Origin: Malania oleifera
Lineage: Eukaryota > Streptophyta > Magnoliopsida > Santalales > Ximeniaceae
Direction: 5' to 3'
Assembly (NCBI RefSeq): GCF_029873635.1
Contig: NC_080421.1
Coordinates: 36,188,617 to 36,252,616 of the forward strand
Length of the DNA: 64,000 nucleotides
In this document: one piece after another, positions 33,478 to 45,531 of the stretch
How the letters are laid out: each line of letters begins with the position of its first letter
How positions within the stretch are numbered: position 1 is the stretch's first letter
The notes under the pieces: model-generated
What the model was told of the DNA's origin: nothing
Databases searched by the model: none
Seen by the model: the letters and a program-made list of their open reading frames with translations, nothing else
Translations under genes and position numbers: made by a program

Positions 33478-35615
33478 TGTTGAATTAGGTGTAATCCCAA
33501 GAGGGGGGGTGAATTGGGTATTTTAAAAATTCTTTGAATCTATTTACCTCTTACTCCCTACTTATATATTTAGAAAATCAATCTTAGGGATTTATAACAA
33601 ACAAAAAATTCAATTTACCATTGTGTTATTATTACCCAACTGATTATGTGCAATGTTATTGAACCTACACATGCAATATGAACAATTTAAATGTAGTGCT
33701 GAAAGTAAAGAGTAAATAAAAGAGAGAATTCGAATGCAGTTTTTGCGAGGTTCAGCCAACTCAATCTACATCTTGCTCCTTAAATTGGGATGGAGCTTCC
33801 CCGCTGCTTACAAGAGGCATAGCTCCCTCCTACTTCGCTGTTTACAAGAGATACAACTCTCTCCTCAAACCTTGGTTCACACATTGAACCGTGAATACAA
33901 TAGAATCTGTAAAAACACTCAAAAATGCTTCCAAACAAAAGCTCATGAGTACAATTCAAATTCCTAATACATTAACATATGATATAACTTGAAGCTCAGA
34001 ATGTATGAAACGATATAATCATTTATGTATGATATGCTTTAACACACAAACCCATTTTTATCAATTCTCCCAAAAATGTTTGTATAAAAACAATGCTTTG
34101 GAGATCTTAGGTTAGATATTTGAATATAAAGATAACTTTGTAGATTGGAAAGATGTTGAACACCCTTTAACAAACAAACAATATTTCTCTAAATATTTCA
34201 AACTCAATGTGATCGTGATAATATTGACTTAATGTGTATATATATATATATGTATGTATGTATCTCTAAGATGATAATGCCAAAGATCAATAAACCTAAT
34301 ATTTGATTTTCAGAAAATATCCTTCAATATGTACATAGATAGTTATGCACTTCTAAGGATATATGTATATTCAAATAGTTTAGATGTATTAAAAAATTTC
34401 AGCCTTAAACTAAGAATACACTTGAATAAAGAAACTTTAATCAATGGTCAAATACAAAACTTTCTCAAGTATTGAGTTTGTCAAAAACAATCGTTATATG
34501 AATGCGAAAACTCAATATCAAGCTTCTCTAAAACTATCAAAATAGATGGTGATATGAGATTCTATAAAAAAACTAAATGTAATAACCAAACCTCAAACAA
34601 AGTTGAAGCACAAAATGTATAATAGAGATCCCTTTAGATTTTCTGAGGTGATTTTCCCAAAGATGATGTGTAGAAACTAGAGCGTAGGCAAACGTATAGC
34701 AATCAGCTCAAGCATCTCAGTTTTCTTTTCAACAAGATGTGTTCTTCGCTTTATGTTGATCTTCTTGTGTTTAGCTTTTGTACTAGGGTTTAGATATTCA
34801 GTATATATAGTGTATTACCCTTAGACTTGACCTCAACTGTTGGATCAATGAGATAGCTCGCATGTTTGTTCAATAAAAATTATACTTTTAATATTTCCCA
34901 CAAGTTCAGATAACTGAGGTCAAGAGCTCAGATGACTAAAGTCATTTTATCCTTTGAAAAAAAATAGCCTGGACACAGGGTCAGATGATCGAGGTCAAAA
35001 ATCAAATGACCAAAGTGTCTAGTTCAGACGACCGAAGTCAAGGTTCAGTCATCTCAGTTGCTTTAGCCAGTTTCTATTTTTCACCCATAAATCTTCAGAC
35101 GACTGAGCTTATTCTTCTGATGTCTGAGGAAATTCTTCAGTCAACTAAACTTAGAGTTCAGTCATCCGATGTTCCCAATTTTTGTATATTTTCTTTCTAG
35201 TTCAAAAATCTATTTTGCTTTCTTTCTTGGCTCTTTTATAAAAACGTTTTCCAGGGTTTTGACTTTATTTCTAAGTCCATGAATGTCCCCTAATGATGTT
35301 CATGAAATGCATGAATCATAAAATCATTCTAAGGTATATGTTGAACCTCAAATTAAATCATACGAAAATGTAAATACATGAGGTCTGAGTACCCATTCCC
35401 AAGATGTGCTTGAACTTTGCCGCTTGCATCTTGATTCTAGTACTCTTTGAGTTCCATGGATCTTGCCAAGATATGTATGCTTTACTTTAAGGCTTCCACG
35501 ACTCATTATCCTTCCGTGCATACTTAATATGGTTCTTATTCACAAACTCAACGCATAGATCAAATACCAAGTTATTTGTTGTCATCAAAACCGGATTGGA
35601 CTCGTAGAGTCAACA
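33478..35615 (-). repeat. 3' LTR of the Sirevirus-like copia
   Basis: 2138 bases with TG...CA ends. It matches the 5' LTR base for base over long stretches. U3 is at the right end: (T/C)AGACGACTGAGGTC and CAGTCATC words at 34905-35185, followed on minus by TATATATA at 34802-34809. The frames at 33734-33967 and 34985-35200 are not genes. Confidence 0.92.
34802..35185 (-). promoter_or_regulatory. U3 motif cluster and TATATATA box of the copia 3' LTR
   Basis: About ten words of the type TTCAGACGACTGAGGTC, or its inverted form TTCAGTCATCTGAG, lie between 34905 and 35185, in both orientations. Inverted neighbours can pair with each other. The box is about 95 bases downstream on minus. The 5' LTR has the same arrangement at 45791-46165. 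Confidence 0.6.
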
Positions 35616-35628
35616 ATCTCCCCCTTCT
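35616..35628 (-). other. Polypurine tract of the Sirevirus-like copia
   Basis: On minus the run AAGGGGGAGAT ends at the LTR start TGTTGAC. Confidence 0.88.
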
Positions 35629-36118
35629 TGATGATGACAAATGCACTAGAAAAAATATATATAATGGTTTACACCAAATAAGGCTCCTCCTCAATTATGC
35701 ATCAAATATTCAATGAATGACAATATGCTCATGATGTTTCAACAATTTTTGTTATTATACTTCTCCCCCTTTTGCACAATTAGTTTTGCCAACAATTTTT
35801 GCTCCTAATATTTCTCCCCAACACAAAGTTTTAATTTTTGCTCTTTTTTCTCGATTTCTCTTATTTATGCTTTTTCACCTGATTTCTATTATGTTTGCTC
35901 CCAATTTTCTCCCCCTTTTGACATCAGTAAAAAGGTGTAAAATAATAAAACATGAGTAGGCGTACCCTTATGTTCTTCTCCCCTTAGAAATCTTAAGGTT
36001 TTAAACATGTTCAACCAATTGTGGATTAATGCAATACCGAAAATTTGATTAATATGATACCAAGTGATTACATCATAAGTGACGTTGTACCCCCTGAATT
36101 ACATCATCTAACATAATT
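35629..36118 (-). other. 3' untranslated part of the Sirevirus-like copia
   Basis: Lies between the pol stop and the polypurine tract. It holds repeated CTCCCC(A/C)(C/T)TTT-like words on plus (35630, 35760, 35815, 35910). No coding sequence seen. Confidence 0.6.
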
Positions 36119-37687
36119 CTAGGCAACCTCTCGATTATGCATGAGGCCGAATTCAAGCCTAATTTGGATAAACTTATCCTCCACAAGAGGTTTTGTGAAT
36201 ATATCTGCCCATTGTTCATCCGTGCATACAAACTCTAGTGTCACATCCCCTTTTTGTACATGGTCATGAAGAAAGTGGGGTCATATTTCTATGTGTTTAG
36301 TTCGTGAATGTAATATGGGATTCTTTGAAATATTTATCACACTTGTATTATCGCATCTAATATGGATTGTTTCATAACTTAACCCAAAATCCTTCAGTTG
36401 TTGCTTTATGTAAAGTGTTTGAGCACAACAACTACCTACCACTATGTATTCAGCCTCAGTTGTGGAAAGAGCAACTGAATTTTGCTTCTTGGAAAACCAA
36501 GAGACTAAGGAATTTCCTAAGAAATGACAAGTACCACTCGTGCTCTTCCTATCCACTTTGCTACCCGCAAAATCATCATTTGAATAGCTGAGAATCTCAA
36601 AAGATGTGTACGTAGGATATCATAATCCAATTTCCACGGTTCCTATCAGGTATCTAAGTATTCATTTAACGGCTAACAAATGTGACTCTTTTGGTGCAGA
36701 CTAAAATCTTGCGCACAAACATACGCTAAACATTATATCAGGTCTACTGGCAGTCAGGTAAAATAAGCTACTAATCATTCCACAATAAAGTTTGACATCT
36801 ACTGGTATACCTTGTTCATCTTTGTCTAATTTCAATGAAGTTTTTATAGGTATGCCTAGTATTTTTCCATCTTCCATATTAAACTTTTTGAGTAGGTCTC
36901 TAATATACTTTGATTGATTTATGAATATTCCATGTTTTGCTTGTTTGATTTGAAGTCCTAGGAAGAAATTTAGTTCACCTATCATGCTCATCTCAAATTA
37001 ATTTTGCATGGTATTTGCAAATTCATCACATAGTTCTTTATTTGAAGCGCCAAATATGATGTCATCTATATATACTTCCACTCGGAGAATATTATCTTTC
37101 TTGTACTTAATGAACAGGATTGTATCTATCTTTCCTCTTATAAATCCATTTTCTAATAGAAAACTGCTTAGCCTTTCATACCAAGCTCTAAGAGCTTGCT
37201 TTAAACCGTGCAAGACTTTTGTCAGTCTATACACATGATCTGGATTCTTATGGCTTTCAAAGCCTGGGGGTTGTTCTACATACACTTCTTTATTTATGTA
37301 GCCATTTAAAAATGTGCTTTTGACGTCCATTTGATATAACTTGAAATTCTTAAAAGCTGCATATGCTAAAAGCATTCAAATGACTTCCATTATAGCTACA
37401 GGTGCAAATGTTTCTTCAAAATCTATACCTTCTTCTTGATTATATCCCTGAGTTACTAATCTAGCCTTATTTCTCACAACTATTCCATGTTCATCTTTTT
37501 TATTCTTATATATCCATTTGGTTCCAATGATTGATTTATCCTCAAGTCTGGGAACTAGTGTCCATACTTTATTCCTCTCAAACTGATTTAACTCTTCTTG
37601 CATGGACAACACCCAAGATTCATCCTCTATGGCTTCACTCACATTCTTAGGTTCCTTTTGAGATAGAAATACAAAATGACTAATCAT
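36119..37687 (-). pseudogene. Copia RT and RNase H (Sirevirus-like)
   Basis: RT begins with [21 protein letters not shown] and [20 protein letters not shown] (37376-37687). A stop follows in EVI*MLLA. Then come MDVKSTFLNGYINKEVYVEQ, GLKQALRAWYERL and the active site VEVYIDDIIFGASNKE (36998-37375). GELNFFLGLQIKQ continues at 36701-36991. RNase H at 36281-36556 has DRKSTSGTCHFLG and ALSTTEAEYI with its catalytic residues, ending with ADIFTKPL and a stop at 36119-36121. About four in-frame stops are visible. The domain order and YIDD motif are certain; activity is excluded by the stops. Confidence 0.92.
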
Positions 37688-38640
37688 GTTCCTAGAGAGG
37701 AGCGAGTGGCTACTCCACGTAATGGTTCACCTATTATTTGATCAATGGGATGATTCTTTATATATTTCCATTCTCTAGGTGGTTCATTAACCTCATTTTT
37801 AGTTGGATCAATTTCAATGGATGGTTCCTTAAATTCATTTTTATTTTCTGAATCATTCTCAATTGATAGTTCTTCAAATTCCTTGTTTAGTTCAATTTCA
37901 TCTTCATCAGTTCTTTTGGAGAAGGGATTTGACTCATCAAACACTACCTGAATAGATTCTATGACCATCAATGTTCGCTTGTTATATACTCTATAGGCTT
38001 TACAATCTAATGCATACCCTAGGAAGATGCTTTCATCAGATTTCATATCATACTTTCCTAGGTGTTCATTGTCTCTAAGCGCAAAACATTTATAGCCAAA
38101 GACATGAAAATATGATATGTTTGGTCTATGACCATTCCATAATTTGTAAGAGGTCTTATTAAGAGATGGTCTAATCAATACTATGTTTAGAACATAGCAG
38201 GCAATATTCACTGCCTCAACCCAGAAGTACTTAGATAATTTATGTTCGTTCAGCATAGTTTTGGCCATTTCTTGTATAGACCTATTCTTTCTTTCAACTA
38301 CACCATTCTGTTGTGGTGTTCTAGGAGCTTAGTCTTCCATGCCCTGATTTTTGAATTCTATACCCCCATCACTTCTAATTTTAGTGATTGTATACCCCTT
38401 TTCATTTTGGATTTTCTTGCACAAGTTTATGAATTTTTCACTTGCTTCATCTTTGTGGCCTAAGAATAATACCTATGTGAATCTTGAAAAGTCATCAACT
38501 ATGACAAAGGCACATGATTTTCCTCCTAAGCTCTGAATTGGGTTTGGACCAAATAAGTCTAAGTGTAGCATTTGGAGTGGCCTAGTGGTGGAGATTTCTT
38601 TCTTCTTCTTAAAGCTTGTTCTTGCTTGTTTTCCCAGTTG
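37684..38640 (-). pseudogene. Copia integrase (Sirevirus-like)
   Basis: The catalytic core at about 38290-38560 has LHLDLFGP, VDDFSRFT, IRSDGGIEF and TPQQNGVVERKN, so all three acidic residues remain. Stops occur at three places in the core. The downstream open frame (37684-38268, 194 residues) continues with LSKYFWVEAVNIACYVLN, FHVFGYKCFALRD and an acidic linker rich in Glu and Asn before RT. Confidence 0.9.
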
Positions 38641-39144
38641 TTATGCATCAAAAATTTTATCTTTCACAAATTTAGTCTTAGACAGTCCCTTAACTAATTC
38701 TTTCTTAACAAGTTTTGAGATTAAATATATGTTTGCGTGTCCTAGTCTCCTATGCCAAATCCAACTAATTTCATTCATAACAAATAAGCATGTCATGCTC
38801 TGTGAAGTTAAGTTATCAAAGCTTGTGGTATATATATTCTCATGATGCTTAGTAGTGAATAATATCTTATTATCAGTTTTGTGTTCAACAATGCACTTGT
38901 CATGTTCAAAAGACACTTTGTAACCTTTATCACATAGTTGGCTTATGCTCAATAAGTTGTGTTTTAAACCTTCAACTAATAAAACATCATCTATAATGAG
39001 TGAGGAATCATTACCGACTTTACCTACATTTGTGATCCTTCCCTTAGCATTATCTCCAAAAGTGACAAACCCTTCATCCTTGGGTGTGATGGATATGAAC
39101 TTCGCTTTATCCCCGGTTATGTGACGTGAGCATCCGCTATCCAT
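38641..39144 (-). pseudogene. Copia protease and integrase zinc region (Sirevirus-like)
   Basis: An open frame of 167 residues starts MDSGCSRHITGDKAKF, with the protease active site Asp-Ser-Gly intact. It goes on through KHNLLSISQLCDKGYKVSF to the His-His part of the integrase zinc region (WHRRLGHANIYLI) and stops before its cysteines. This is the best-kept pol part in the element. Confidence 0.88.
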
Positions 39145-39292
39145 ACACCATCAATCTTTTGAGGATGCTAATCTTAAACAAATCTGCAAAACACAATCAA
39201 ACAACTAGATTTGGTACCCATATTTTCTTGGGTCCATTGGGGTTAGTGCTATGTTCTCCTTTGACTCCCATACTTTCTTGATTTTGACATCT

Positions 39293-40878
39293 TTATTTTT
39301 GAAAGGACAGTCGAAATTGTATGTGACCTAACCTTCTACATTTCAAGCATGTAGTATTTCTATAATAATTCTTAGTTGGAACATGTGACTTTGACTCTCT
39401 TATAAAATAACCCATGTAAAGATGTCTATTCTTTAGTTTTTCCCTCCCATTAAAGCCAAGCCCTTCCTTTTCTAGGGAATTTCTTTGAGATTCTAGGAGC
39501 TTTTCAAAATAGTTTTGTTCCTCAGTAAATTTACAAATAATTTCATATTTATCTTTCAAATCCTTTTCTAGCTCCTCAATTTTCAAATCTTTATCTTTTA
39601 TGGAGGATGCGTGAGATTCATTTTGACGCTCAAGTAAACTTCCAAGTTCTTTGACCTTACTTTTCAACTCAGAAATTTTCTTTGTTTTCTTCTCAAGTAT
39701 TTTAATAGAGTACAAGTATTCTTATTTCAGTTCATCATATGAAATCTAATCACTTTCATTTTTAGACTCACTAGAATAATACAAAGATCATGAAAATGAT
39801 GATTGTACCTTAAGGTCATCATGTGCCATTAGACAAAGATTGGTAATCTCGTCGCCACTGGATTTAGATTCTGAACCACTAGTGCTGTGAGTATCCCAAC
39901 CGAATTTCAGCGCCTTCTTTTTTTTTTTTTTTTTTTTGGGGCTTTCACTAGTTTGGGGTACTCAAGCTTGATGTGTCCAACTTCTTGGAAGTTGTAGCAT
40001 GTTGCTGGATCCTTCTTCTTTTTCTTCATGCTAGGCTCTCCTCTTTCCGATTTAGAGTTCCGAAATTTTTTGTTGAACTTCTTGTTCCTCTTCAAGAACT
40101 TCCCGAACTTCTTTGTTAACAAGGTCATGCCATCTGTTTTGGAATCACTTCCTTCACTTAAATAGCTTGATGATGCCTTAAGTGCAGTGACCTTCTTTGC
40201 TTTGCTTTGCTCAATCTTCCTCTCATTTATTGCTAGCTCATAGGTGATGAGCTATCCAATGAGTTCGTTCACCAACATCTCCTTGATATTTTTCCCTTCT
40301 GCTATTGCTGTAGCTTTCTCTTCCCACACTGGAGGTAATCCCCTGAGTATTTTCCTAATCAACTCATAAGTAGGGTAAGTCTTTCCAAGTGCATTCAAGG
40401 AATTGTTGATGTGTGTGAATCTAGTGTAAATGGATTGTATAGATTCATCAACTGTCATTTTAAATGCTTTATATTCACTAGTGAGCATGTTAATCCTACT
40501 ATCCTTAACTTCCTTAGTGCCTTCATATGTAACTTTTAATTTTTTCCAAATTTCTTTGGCCGAGTTACATGCCATTACCCTATTAAATTCAGTTACATCT
40601 AATGCACAGAAAAGCAAGTTCATGGCAGTGGCATTGATTTGTACTGACTTCCAATCCTCTTCAGTATATTCATCTTCAGTTTTGGGTACATTAATCTTAT
40701 CAATTACTTTCATGGGAATATGATTACCCTTAGTCACTATTTTCCAAACCTTCCAATCTACGTTCAATAGATATATGTTCATCCTACGTTTCCAATAGGT
40801 GTAGTTTACACCAAAGAAAATGGGTGGTCTAGTGGATGAGTGTCCCTCACCAAATGGAGTTACACCGATATGTGTCAT
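39293..40878 (-). pseudogene. Copia gag (Sirevirus-like)
   Basis: Frame 40252-40878 (208 residues) has the gag domain: GVNYTYWKRRMNIYLL, EIWKKLKVTYEGTKEVKDSR and ILRGLPPVWEEKATAI. A lysine-rich zinc-knuckle region at 39907-40128 is degenerate (CYNFQEVGHIKLEY lacks two Cys), and a T19-like run at 39919-39938 encodes lysines. A coiled coil at 39470-39715 is followed by a second zinc-knuckle remnant (CLKCRRLGHIQF). The coiled coil and two knuckle areas fit Sirevirus gags. Stops separate the pieces. Confidence 0.85.
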
Positions 40879-40917
40879 GTGATCTTTTTACAAATTGACT
40901 ATTAAGTCTATGTAAAA

Positions 40918-40933
40918 CCGCTCTAATACCAAT
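40918..40933 (-). other. Primer-binding site, tRNA-Met type
   Basis: On minus it reads TTGGTATTAGAGCGG beside the LTR end; one base differs from the standard TGGTATCAGAGC. Confidence 0.85.
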
Positions 40934-42055
40934 TGTTGAATTAGGTATAATCCTAAGAGGGGAAGGGGGGGAGGGTGAATTAGGTATTTTAAAAATTCTT
41001 TGAATCTATTTTCCTCTTACTCCCTTCTTGTATATTTAGCAAACCAATCTTAGGGATTTATAACAAACAAAAAATTCAATTTACCATTGAGTTCTTATTA
41101 ACCAATTGATTATGTGCAATGTTATTCAACCTACACATGCAATATGAACAATTTAAATGTAGTGCTAAAAGTAAAGAGTAAAGGGAAGAGAGAAGAAAAA
41201 TGCAGTTTTTACGAGATTCTACAAACTTGACCTACGTCCTCGCCTTAAGCAACCACTCAAGGATTTCACTAAAATATCTGCTCCTTCAATTGAGATGGAG
41301 TTTCCCTTACAATCTGCTGCTTACAAGAGGCATAACTCCTTCCTACTCCGTTGCATACAAGAGATATAGCTCTCTCCTCAAACCCCGGTTCACACACCAA
41401 ACCGTGAATACAATAGAATCTGTAAAAACACTCAAAAATGCTTCCAAACAAAAGCTCGTGAGTACAATTCGAATTCCTAATACATTAACATATGATATAA
41501 CTTAAAACTTGGAATGTATGAAACGATATAATCGTTTATGTATGATATGCTTTAACACATAAACCCTTTTTTATCAATTCTCCCAAAAATGTTTGTATAT
41601 AAACAATGCTTTGGAGATCTTAGGTTAGATATTTGAATATAAAGATAACTTTGTAGATTGCAAAGATGCTAAACACCCTTTGACAAATAAACAATATTTC
41701 TCTAAATATTTCAAACTCAATGTGATCGTGATAATATTGACTTAATGTGTGTATATATATGTATGTATCTCTAAGATGATAATGCCAAAGATCAACAAAC
41801 TTAATATTTGATTTTTAGAAAATATCCTTCAATATGTATATAGATAGTTATGCACTTCTAAGGATATATGTATATTCAAATAGTTTAGATGTATTAAAAA
41901 ATATCAGCCTTAAACTAAGAATACACTTGAATGAAGAAACTTTAATCAATGGTCAAATGCAAAACTTTCTTAAGTATTGAGTTTGTCAAAAACGATCATT
42001 ATATGAATGCGAAAACTCAATATCAAGCTTCTCTAAAATTATCAAAATAGATGGT

Positions 42056-44000
42056 TGTCGCGACGTCCCGGGAACGCATGTGCCCCGGGCGGCGAAATTA
42101 AAATCATTTTAATATTTTCAGGAAAAATGGAATGTTGGAGTCGCCACTAACCTTTTAGTGCGGTTAGAACACATAATTACTACCCCGTTAGGGGTAGAAC
42201 GGGTCTATGTTACCAGAGTTAGGCTCGGGAGTTCAGTTACGTGAGGGGAAGGTACAAGCACCCCCTACACGCCTGTTCTTATGAACGGTACCTAATTAAT
42301 TAGAAATTATCCCTAAGTCAATCTAATAAGTCTTTAAATTACTCCTTTTTATGAACTTATAAATACATATGAAAAATAAATAAATAAATAAATATATACA
42401 TATATATATTCCCTCAGAGCTTAAGGTACGTAAAGCCCGAAGGCTCATACCCCTGCAATAAAATCATAGGGATTAAAAATCAAAAATACTCTATAAAATA
42501 CGCTTCCAAATTTTAGAAATTTTATGAGTTTTCCTAAGTATGAAAATACTAGTTTGGGAGGTTTTGGATAATAGATATAATAATTTAAACATAATAAATA
42601 AATAAATAAATGAATAAAATAATAATAAGCTAGAGTATTAGGATACCATAATATGTACTAATCAACATATATAATAGAAGCTAAAATATCTAACATACCA
42701 AAAATAGTAGAATATAAACATATAATATAGACTAAGATAATGAGCATATCATAATATTAAAATACTACATGTACGTTATAAACAAAAATACTTAAACATA
42801 CCATAATACACATAATTACGATAATAATAATAAATATCCACAAATAATATAATACGTAATAGATTACTATAATACTATATATACTAAACATACCATATAA
42901 TAGCATGATACCAAAACACCAAATATACTATATTACTTAAAGTATTAAACTTACCATGATAAATAATACCTTATATATTACCATACTTAAAGTATCATAA
43001 TAATAATAAATATATAGTATTACTCAATATGTTATATTAAAAGCTACCTAAAATACTAAAGTAGATGCATGATGTTACTTATAAATCCTAAGTTGTTAAA
43101 TACCTAACATTACTAACATTCTAGAATATTAAACACACATACAACTATAGTCTTAAAATACCACATATACTGCAACTAATTTACTAAAGATTCTAACATG
43201 ACCAAAATTCTAAAAGACCAATAATATAATATAAAGTTAACATACAATATGAGCATGAATAAAATATCTTACACATAAGAACCACAACAAGAAGACAATC
43301 CAAACCCTAAGAATACATATTACGCATTAAGATAATATAAATTTTACAATGTGAATATTAATGATATAATCTTACAAAATAAACCTTACCTCAATAAATA
43401 CAACGAATAATGATCACACCCTAAAAATACATATTAAACATTGAATTATATGCCCCATCAATATAACCCTTACCATGCGAATATTAACATTTCACTAAAT
43501 ACAACCATAGCTCTAAGTGCTAGATATACAACTTGAATATCATGTACTTAAATACACACAATAAATATTACCACATTTAGATACAAGGCGACAGAATACT
43601 TACCACTGCAAATAAAAGAAACCCTACAACAATGGGAACAAATCAATTAATATTTACAATAAAAAAATATAGACATGGGTATTAAATATGAAAACAATTA
43701 AAAATATAGACATGGGTATATATGTATATATTATCTACAATATAACCATACTAAGGGTAATTCGTAACAATAAATCACAATTATTAAGAAAAAAAAAAAA
43801 AAACTACCATGCAATATAAGTGTAATAATGATAATAATAATGCTACACATAACAATATAATATTAATACTAACATAATAATAATATCGTTAAATAATAAT
43901 ATCATAACATCACTGTTGATAATATCATACAAATAATATCATAATATTGCTAATAATAATATATGGAGAATAATAATATTTAATATGATCAATATAAAAG

Positions 44001-44045
<45 letters not shown>

Positions 44046-44114
44046 ATTAACACTAATAGTAATTAATATATATATATATATGTATATGTATATATATTCA
44101 TAATATAAAAAAAA

Positions 44115-44150
<36 letters not shown>

Positions 44151-44190
44151 CACATATTAACATTAACACTAATGTATACATAATATAAAA

Positions 44191-44231
<41 letters not shown>

Positions 44232-44372
44232 TTAATAATAACAGTAATATATATGTATATTCATGTGTGCTGTGTGTACAACAGTGTGTGCGCATGTGTG
44301 GGTTGTGCAAGATATACACACTGTAACATATAAAAACTTAAACTCTTATGTAATAAAATACAAGCTAAACCA

Positions 44373-44408
<36 letters not shown>

Positions 44409-45423
44409 TAGTGTGTGCGTGCAAGTATATACAGCAGGGAGACTTACAGAGAGGGGGTCGGTGCTGTGCGTGGCCGGAGGTGGCCGAGAGTTGCAGAGAT
44501 TGATGGGGTTCCTGGAGGTATTGTTGCTGGCGAGTAGGAACAGCCGGTGATGGGGTCGTGGCCGTAAGCAACGAAGACGCAGTGGCCTGGAGCAGGCCGT
44601 GGCTGGCAACTGCCTGGTGTTCTGGTGGTCTGAAACAGGATCCGTAGGGAGCAGGGGTATCACCGTGGTGCTGGTTTGTTGCAGCAACAGACGTGGCTGC
44701 GACAGTGATGGAGTGTGGGTGGCCGCACTGGATTTGGCGTAGCTGTGCTGGGTGTGTTGCTGGAGCTGGTGATCTCCGCTGGTTATTGGCCTGAGGAGGG
44801 TTGCTGAGGGAGTTGGCCGGAGGAGTGGCTGGAGGTTGGGTGAATGGTGGAGCCGAGGTGAGGGGCTGATAAGAAGAAGAACAAGAGGAACAAAATTTTT
44901 TTTTCTTTCTTGGCCACGCCCCTTGCTGCCGTGCTGCGCCCCCCCTCTTATAAAAATAATTTTTGAAAAAAACCCTAACAACATTTCCTTTTTCAGTTTT
45001 TGGTATTTTTCTTTTTTTTGGAAATAATATATACTACTATTATGGTTATAAGGAAATAATAATAATAATAATAATAATAAGGTAAAAATACTAATAATAA
45101 TAGTAATAACAAAGATAAATAAATAAATAAAATAATAGTAAAGGTAAAAATACTAATAATAATAATAATTAAAATAATGTCAATAATAATGAAAATAATA
45201 AATAATAATAATAATAATAAACAATATAAATAGAAATAAAAATAAAAGTAATAATAATAATACTAATGAAAAAAAAATAATAATAATAAATAAGATAATA
45301 GTAATAATAGTAATAAAAATACTAATAATAATGATAATCAAAATAATAAAAATAATGAAAATAATAATAATAATAATAATAAAATAGAAGTAAAAATAAG
45401 TAATAATAATAATACTAATGAAA

Positions 45424-45473
<50 letters not shown>

Positions 45474-45531
45474 AAATAATAAGAGGGGACCCCGTGTTTT
45501 ATTTGGCTAGGGCAAAAATAGGGTGTCTACA
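42056..45531 (-). mobile_element. Solo LTR of the Tat-like family, TSD ATGGT
   Basis: 3476 bases from TGTCGCGACG to GGGTGTCTACA, flanked exactly by ATGGT at 42051-42055 and 45532-45536. The uninterrupted target can be read in the sister LTR at 34540-34560, where AAATAGATGGTGAT is continuous. It contains TA-rich tracts (43990-44400), a GC-rich part (44430-44960), a TTTATAAG box near 44950 and an AAT block (45050-45480). The 212-residue frame at 44346-44984 is low-complexity and judged not a gene. Confidence 0.95.
45050..45480. repeat. AAT-rich microsatellite block in the solo LTR
   Basis: About 430 bases, in the same position as the blocks at 8700-9235 and 18866-19508. It ends in a pure AAT run at about 45426-45470. 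Confidence 0.95.

Noticed and set aside
44346..44984. 212-residue minus-strand frame in the solo LTR
   Set aside because: Rich in Ser, Pro, Thr and Leu and ending in an IYIY repeat from a TA tract. It lies in the GC-rich LTR part, and the matching LTRs do not keep a similar protein.
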